From: an uncultured Campylobacter sp. | GTDB taxonomy: Bacteria > Campylobacterota > Campylobacteria > Campylobacterales > Campylobacteraceae | NCBI RefSeq assembly: GCF_937890585.1 | Contig: NZ_CALACG010000355.1 | Span: forward strand, 1 to 13,393 | Reading direction: 5' to 3' | Length of the DNA stretch: 13,393 nt | Notes under the pieces: generated by a model | What the model saw: only the letters and a program-made list of their open reading frames with translations | What the model was told of the DNA's origin: nothing | The model's database searches: none | Translations under genes and position numbers: made by a program | Shown here: one piece after another, positions 12,671-13,393 of the stretch | Position numbering within the stretch: the first letter of the stretch is position 1 | How the letters are laid out: every line of letters begins with the position of its first letter

Positions 12671-13393
12671 ATTTCTATCTCGATGCCAACTGGGCAGTGG
12701 TCGCTGCCGGTGATCTCTGGCAAGATAAAGGCGTCTTTTAGCCTATCTTTTAGCCCTTGCGAGATGAAGAAATAATCAATCCTCCAGCCGACATTTTTAG
12801 CCCTTGCGTTAAAGCGGTAGCTCCACCACGAGTAAGCGTCCGCAACGTCGCCATTTACGGCTCTAAAGGTATCTATAAAGCCACTTTTTAGCACCTCATC
12901 TATCCACGCGCGCTCAATAGGCAAAAAGCCTGAAGTTTTGGCATTTGCCTTTGGATTTTTCAGGTCGATCTCGCGGTGAGCGGTATTTACGTCGCCACAA
13001 AATATCACCTCTTTGCCGCTTTTTATAAACTCTTTGCAGTAAGCTAGAAATTTCTCGTAAAAGTCCATCTTAAATGCCAAGCGCTCGTCGTCCTTTTGGC
13101 CGTTTGGAAAGTAGATGTTAAAAAGCACGATATCATCAAATCTATGCTCCAAAACTCGCCCCTCCGTGTCGTCAAAAAAAGCCGCTTTTTGCGTTTGCAC
13201 GTCAAATTTAGCAAGGCTCATCACGCCAGAGTAGCCAGCCCTTGCGCCTGAGTTTACACTGATATCTTTAAAGCCAAGGTTGTAAATTTCTTTTGGCACG
13301 TCATCTTCTTTGACCTTGATCTCTTGCAGTCCCAAAAAATCAGGCTTAACCTCATCAAGCCAGCCAAAGCCATCTTTTGCCACGACTGCGCGC
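12667..13393 (-). CDS. xth: Exodeoxyribonuclease III (AP endonuclease), 5' end missing
   Basis: The frame stays open to the right edge, so the gene is partial. About 242 codons are present (R-A-V before the GTG at 13383), and roughly 11 N-terminal residues of the usual MKLISWNVNGLRA start lie outside. The GTG at 13383 is therefore internal, not the start. Motifs of the Mg2+-dependent EEP nuclease family are visible: LQEIKV with the metal-binding Glu, [17 protein letters not shown] with the catalytic Asp and Asn, WRIDYFF, and SDHCPVG with the terminal Asp-His pair. The enzyme cuts DNA at abasic sites and removes 3' blocking groups in base excision repair. Its stop overlaps the convergent mntP stop by 4 bp. 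Confidence 0.95.
   Translation of the reverse strand, partial: RAVVAKDGFGWLDEVKPDFLGLQEIKVKEDDVPKEIYNLGFKDISVNSGARAGYSGVMSLAKFDVQTQKAAFFDDTEGRVLEHRFDDIVLFNIYFPNGQKDDERLAFKMDFYEKFLAYCKEFIKSGKEVIFCGDVNTAHREIDLKNPKANAKTSGFLPIERAWIDEVLKSGFIDTFRAVNGDVADAYSWWSYRFNARAKNVGWRIDYFFISQGLKDRLKDAFILPEITGSDHCPVGIEIEI

Noticed and set aside
36..13393. Genomic island, prophage, CRISPR array or defence system
   Set aside because: There is no integrase, transposase, repeat array, tRNA border or visible composition shift; the genes are housekeeping and transport types with uniform codon style.

Overview
This 13.4 kb window reads as a contig or contig end from a Campylobacter-type epsilonproteobacterium. The clues are low-to-moderate GC, extreme density of the words AAATTT and AAATTTT, genes packed with almost no intergenic DNA, promoters with a -10 box behind a T-tract and little -35 signal, and protein sequences of Campylobacter type. 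The abundance of GC-ending codons and the gene set suggest the C. concisus/curvus/showae side of the genus rather than C. jejuni. That is inference; no species marker is present. No rRNA, tRNA, CRISPR array, insertion sequence or prophage gene is visible. The first 35 bases are not genomic: positions 3-35 are an Illumina Nextera (Tn5) adapter left in the assembly.

Layout. A left block on the plus strand (36-4743) holds the 3' end of a ComM/YifB AAA ATPase gene, the bifunctional NAD(P)HX repair enzyme (nnr), purN, a TerC-family membrane protein, a small VOC (glyoxalase-fold) protein and a MATE efflux pump, all touching or overlapping. A metal-uptake block on the minus strand (4724-8723) reads znuA, a fused ZevA-ZevB-like (DUF1007 plus NicO) membrane protein, znuC and znuB. 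A short Fur-family regulator (8869-9228, plus) diverges from znuA across 145 bp carrying a perfect inverted repeat that overlaps the predicted znuA promoter. The right part (9219-13393) holds a thioesterase and a methyltransferase that diverge from overlapping -10 boxes, a DMT/EamA transporter co-transcribed with a DUF4197 exported protein, an MntP-type manganese exporter, and the 3' part of exonuclease III running off the right end.

How the genes work together. The clearest functional unit is the zinc locus. ZnuA (with a 16-His loop) captures metal in the periplasm, ZnuB and ZnuC move it inward, and the ZevAB-like fusion sits inside the same operon as an extra metal module. The divergent Fur-family protein is the natural candidate for its Zur-like regulator, although it is short and lacks the usual His-rich sensory motif. 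TerC and MntP are two further, separate metal-related genes, both tied by family knowledge to manganese handling. All four convergent gene pairs overlap by 4-20 bp, so no classical terminator fits between them. I see no overtly new system such as a phage-defence island. The most original points are the ZevAB fusion inside a znu operon, the minimal Zur candidate with its operator, and paired CGC cysteine motifs in two proteins of that operon.
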